Shown here: positions 6,763 through 8,701 of the stretch, one piece after another | How the letters are laid out: each line of letters opens with the position of its first letter | How positions within the stretch are numbered: the first letter of the stretch is position 1 | Made by a program: the position numbers and the translations under genes | Notes under the pieces: model-generated | What the model saw: the letters and a program-made list of their open reading frames with translations, nothing else | What the model was told of the DNA's origin: nothing | Databases searched by the model: none | NCBI GenBank assembly: GCA_002733915.1 | Contig: NVXN01000014.1 | Coordinates: 65,786 to 74,486, forward strand | Direction of reading: 5' to 3' | Origin: Aequorivita sp. | GTDB lineage: Bacteria > Bacteroidota > Bacteroidia > Flavobacteriales > Flavobacteriaceae | Length of the DNA: 8,701 nt

Positions 6763-7278
6763 TTAATTTCTTGATGGATAAACACCTTGTAGTGCAATAA
6801 TATATCTTACAACAGTATAGGGTTGCATATTGTTTACTGCTTGACCTCCACCAGTATTGGCTACTGCTGTATTTGACATTGCCACATCTGTGGAAGTGCC
6901 AAAGGCGTTTGTGCCGTCCCCAGCAATAAAAGCACCGCTTGGATTATCGGTGGTTCCTTCTTCTTTAGCATTTATAGCATGCCCGTGTGATGGCATTTGT
7001 GCAACGGTTAGGGTATTGGTTTCTGTACCCGATCTTTCCCCCATTTGTCGTGGAGTAAGGCCAGGACCGGAACCTGTGTGTACAGCAACCCTACCTCTTA
7101 ATTCTGGAAGTCCAAAAGTAGTTCGGCCATCACCTCCATAGGTTGTCCCTAATAAAGAAAATAAGGCTGTGTTCTGTGCAATAGATAATAATTGGCCATC
7201 ACAATTGGCCCATTGTCGTGGGTTAAAAGTCCCCCCAAACATGGAAATTTCTGCTAAAGTAGGATCGTAAATTGACAT
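6763..7278 (-). CDS. Phage tail collar domain protein, copy 1
   Basis: 171 residues, about 89% identical to the copy that follows it. All collar landmarks are kept, including Trp-Ala-Asn-Cys-Asp-Gly-Gln, Gly-Thr-Thr-Tyr-Gly-Gly-Asp-Gly-Arg-Thr-Thr-Phe and Pro-Ser-His-Gly-His. The differences cluster at residues 17-37 (for example Asn17/Thr, Phe22/Gln, Pro32/Ser) and in the region from 105 to about 145, while residues 38-80 are invariant. It has no signal peptide. The ATG is preceded by an A/T-rich stretch without a clear ribosome-binding site, as is usual in Bacteroidota. It begins 31 bases after the Tat-exported protein gene, so co-transcription is likely. No other phage structural genes are visible, which argues against a prophage remnant. 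Confidence 0.9.
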   Translation of the reverse strand: MSIYDPTLAEISMFGGTFNPRQWANCDGQLLSIAQNTALFSLLGTTYGGDGRTTFGLPELRGRVAVHTGSGPGLTPRQMGERSGTETNTLTVAQMPSHGHAINAKEEGTTDNPSGAFIAGDGTNAFGTSTDVAMSNTAVANTGGGQAVNNMQPYTVVRYIIALQGVYPSRN

Positions 7279-7309
7279 AATATTTTTTTTAAATAGTTAG
7301 TAAGTATGG

Positions 7310-7858
7310 TTAGACTGAAAAATTAAAATGTATGGTTGTTTCCCCTAAAAAAGTTTCTTTTAGAGGAAATAATTTTTCGCCAAGATTTTTGTTTTTGGTC
7401 CAATGCTCGCCTGTAATATGAGCACCTTGTTCAGTTAAAGCCAATTCTGTAAAAGAAATGTTTTCTGACCTTGACACTTTAAAATAAATTCGAGCACTTT
7501 TGCCTTCCTCTTTATTTGGAAAATCGGTTATAAACTCATATTTACCCTGTTCATCGGTTTTGAGTTTTGCGCGATGCCTATATTTTAAGGAGTTTGGAGA
7601 AAGATGCCATACTTCTAAAGTGGCATTTTTTAAAGGCGTAGCACCATTTTTATCATAAAGAGTTCCCTTAACTACAATTGAATTAGAACTGAAAACTCCA
7701 GATCTCAAATCTGTTTTAATCTCAGCATATGGATTATAGCCTGAATAAGGGCTTTCCGATGTAAGAGCACTTGTAAGTGTGGGGGTCAATACAGCTAGAC
7801 CTGTTATGGCAAAAGCAGAATTGCGCATAAAAAGTCTACGCGAAGTAGTGTTTTTCAT
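7310..7858 (-). CDS. Tat-exported intradiol dioxygenase-like protein, probably catalytically inactive
   Basis: 182 residues. The N-terminus has Ser-Arg-Arg-Leu-Phe-Met-Arg (6-12), a good twin-arginine motif, then a hydrophobic stretch and a Thr-Ser-Ala cleavage-like site near residue 31. Residues 62-130 follow the intradiol ring-cleavage dioxygenase fold: Val-Lys-Gly-Thr-Leu-Tyr-Asp, Pro-Leu-Lys-Asn-Ala-Thr-Leu-Glu-Val-Trp-His (Trp84-His85), Tyr-Arg-His-Arg (Tyr93), Thr-Asp-Glu-Gln-Gly-Lys-Tyr-Glu-Phe, then Arg-Ile-Tyr-Phe-Lys-Val (123-128). Active enzymes use two Tyr and two His to bind iron, with the His pair in a His-x-His at the last motif. Here that motif is Arg-Ile-Tyr, and no Tyr is seen where the second ligand should be, so only Tyr93 seems kept. 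A binding or structural role outside the inner membrane is more likely than ring cleavage. It is the first gene of the probable operon. Confidence 0.75.
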   Translation of the reverse strand: MKNTTSRRLFMRNSAFAITGLAVLTPTLTSALTSESPYSGYNPYAEIKTDLRSGVFSSNSIVVKGTLYDKNGATPLKNATLEVWHLSPNSLKYRHRAKLKTDEQGKYEFITDFPNKEEGKSARIYFKVSRSENISFTELALTEQGAHITGEHWTKNKNLGEKLFPLKETFLGETTIHFNFSV

Positions 7859-7885
7859 AATTGGCTAGTTAGTTATCTTAAAATT

Positions 7886-7920
7886 TACAGTCTTTCTCAT
7901 ATATTGTTAAAAAGACTGTA
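7886..7920. repeat. 10-bp inverted repeat in divergent intergenic region
   Basis: TACAGTCTTT at 7886-7895 and AAAGACTGTA at 7911-7920 are perfect reverse complements separated by 15 bases. The centre is about 45 bases upstream of the ATG of the Tat-exported protein. It may be an operator for a dimeric regulator or a leader hairpin in the minus-strand transcript. No U tract follows on either strand that would make it a terminator. Confidence 0.55.
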
Positions 7921-7925
7921 GATAT

Positions 7926-7955
7926 TTTGACAAGCAAGTTATAAAAATATTTATG
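7926..7955 (+). promoter_or_regulatory. Candidate Bacteroidota-type promoter for the methyltransferase gene
   Basis: TTTG at 7926-7929 is followed after 18 bases by TATTTATG at 7948-7955, which matches the Bacteroidota -7 consensus TAnnTTTG at all but one defined position. Spacing fits the known -33/-7 arrangement. Transcription would then start near 7960-7965, at the edge of the 16-bp palindrome. The site is predicted by eye only, and such AT-rich matches can arise by chance. Confidence 0.4.
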
Positions 7956-7963
7956 GAAGCCTA

Positions 7964-7979
7964 TACGTAGTACTACGTA
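7964..7979. promoter_or_regulatory. Perfect 16-bp palindrome, candidate operator
   Basis: TACGTAGTACTACGTA is identical to its own reverse complement with no central spacer. It stands out in an otherwise AT-rich spacer and lies 50 bases before the ATG at 8030, just downstream of the candidate promoter. Such a site suits a symmetric dimeric regulator. The regulator is unknown. Confidence 0.5.
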
Positions 7980-8029
7980 AATTAAATTGTCCTTTTTAAA
8001 TGTATATTAGCAGTGCTAAAAGTGAAATT

Positions 8030-8701
8030 ATGCCTACCAACAATGCCACAATAAAACTAGCCGAAATCACTCAAAATTTAATTTCCGAAAAGATAGATGC
8101 TGACAGTCTAAAAACCTACATAGAAGAGCTAAAAATACTACTCGAGAAAGTTTCGGGACTAAACCAAGAAGCCCCTATAAACTCCGAAAACATTTTATTG
8201 CCAAGCGGAAAAGCCATCGGTCCCAAATGGGCAGGAATGTGCATAGAGGACATTCCGCGTACGCATAAATTCATAAAAGGCATACATTCTGCCGTGCAGG
8301 AGGTTCTGAAAAAAGACCCAAACAAACCGGTTACCATACTCTATGCGGGAACAGGCCCATTTGCAACATTGGTAATACCCCTGTTGACGCTTTTTGAGCC
8401 TTCCCAACTACAGCTCATTTTATTGGAAGTAAATACCGTGAGTATTGAAAGCCTTAAGAGAATTATTAAAGGTTTTGATGCCTATGATTATATAAAGGCC
8501 ATCTATCATTGCGATGCCGCAAATTTTATTGTTCCCCCAGAATTTGAAACAGATATCCTTTTAATAGAATGTATGCAGCACGCACTGGTTCGCGAGCCCC
8601 AAGTGGGCATTACCTATAACCTGCTTCCCCAAATGAAGAAAGATGTCATATTAATTCCTGAAGAAATTTCACTGCATGTGGCACTTGTTGATATAGAAAA
8701 A
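8030..8701 (+). CDS. PRMT-like SAM-dependent methyltransferase, C-terminus cut by window edge
   Basis: 224 codons are visible and the frame is open at the edge. Residues 1-60 are mainly helical and charged. Then come Met70 to Asp74 and Arg77-Thr78, resembling the helix before the SAM site in protein arginine methyltransferases. The SAM-binding motif I is Ile-Leu-Tyr-Ala-Gly-Thr-Gly-Pro (103-110), and the acidic end of strand 2 is Leu-Leu-Glu-Val-Asn (131-135). Cys-Asp-Ala-Ala-Asn-Phe (161-166) fits the adenine-contact motif. Residues 180-189 begin and end with Glu and keep a Met at 182, the spacing of the PRMT double-E loop. Ile-Leu-Ile-Pro (207-210) fits the strand after it. The Gly-Thr-Gly-Pro form resembles the PRMT5 type. 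An arginine methyltransferase activity is inferred, not shown. A second in-frame ATG at 8000, directly after a stop, is an alternative start; 8030 is preferred because it follows an A/G-richer stretch. Confidence 0.75.
   Translation, partial: MPTNNATIKLAEITQNLISEKIDADSLKTYIEELKILLEKVSGLNQEAPINSENILLPSGKAIGPKWAGMCIEDIPRTHKFIKGIHSAVQEVLKKDPNKPVTILYAGTGPFATLVIPLLTLFEPSQLQLILLEVNTVSIESLKRIIKGFDAYDYIKAIYHCDAANFIVPPEFETDILLIECMQHALVREPQVGITYNLLPQMKKDVILIPEEISLHVALVDIEK

Larger units (their letters stand above)
6224..7278 (-). repeat. Tandem gene duplication of the collar gene
   Basis: Two ORFs of equal length start 539 bases apart and align end to end without gaps. DNA identity is also high, with long matching runs around the collar core and the Pro-Ser-His-Gly-His region. 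The short spacers between and before the genes are not obviously alike beyond being AT-rich. This is a recent duplication or a pair homogenised by gene conversion. Confidence 0.9.

Noticed and set aside
6318..7141. Plus-strand frames at 6318-6500 and 6857-7141 that resemble each other
   Set aside because: They are antisense shadows of the two duplicated collar genes, and their similarity only reflects that duplication.
6224..7278. Prophage or phage-tail cluster suggested by the collar domains
   Set aside because: No baseplate, tape-measure, sheath, portal or integrase gene is visible in the window; the neighbours are secreted surface-type proteins. Free-standing collar proteins occur in many bacterial genomes.
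7927..7955. E. coli-type sigma-70 promoter (TTGACA at 7927-7932)
   Set aside because: The -35 match is perfect but the hexamer 17 bases downstream is a poor -10, and Bacteroidota primary sigma factors use a different -33/-7 consensus, which the same stretch matches better.
8116..8407. Minus-strand frames at 8116-8337 and 8195-8407
   Set aside because: They overlap the methyltransferase frame, which has recognisable motifs throughout; their translations show no domain and contain odd Cys/Phe/Trp-rich text.

Overview
The window looks like chromosome from a member of the Bacteroidota, most likely a marine-type flavobacterium. The evidence is a moderately AT-rich sequence, translation starts without clear Shine-Dalgarno sites, a -33/-7 promoter-like site of the Bacteroidota type, and a giant secreted HYR-repeat protein ending in a type IX secretion (T9SS) sorting domain. 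Genus cannot be fixed from the sequence.

Layout. Positions 1-7858 hold four genes on the minus strand, with gaps of 31, 23 and 58 bases, so they probably form one operon. In transcription order they are: a Tat-exported protein with an intradiol-dioxygenase-like fold that has lost most iron ligands (7310-7858); two nearly identical phage-tail-collar-domain proteins (6763-7278 and 6224-6739); and a very large secreted protein (6165 to beyond position 1). The last reads open without interruption for 2055 codons and is cut by the window edge inside its C-terminal sorting domain. It consists of a signal peptide, two copies of an unnamed N-terminal module separated by one HYR-type unit, then twelve more HYR-type units of about 81 residues. 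Two of these are interrupted, just after their central Asp-Asn-Cys, by whole foreign domains: a beta-propeller-like domain and an ALK-type glycine-rich domain.

Positions 7859-8029 are a short divergent intergenic region with a perfect 16-bp palindrome, a 10-bp inverted repeat and a candidate promoter. From 8030 rightwards, on the plus strand, lies the first part of a Rossmann-fold methyltransferase that carries the marks of protein arginine methyltransferases, including both glutamates of the double-E loop. It is cut by the right edge.

How the genes may work together is inference. The operon appears to build cell-surface or released material: the HYR giant is a T9SS cargo and the Tat protein is periplasmic or surface-bound. 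The collar proteins resemble phage tail-tip modules but have no export signal and no other phage genes nearby. The methyltransferase is divergently transcribed and may share the control region, but no functional link is visible.
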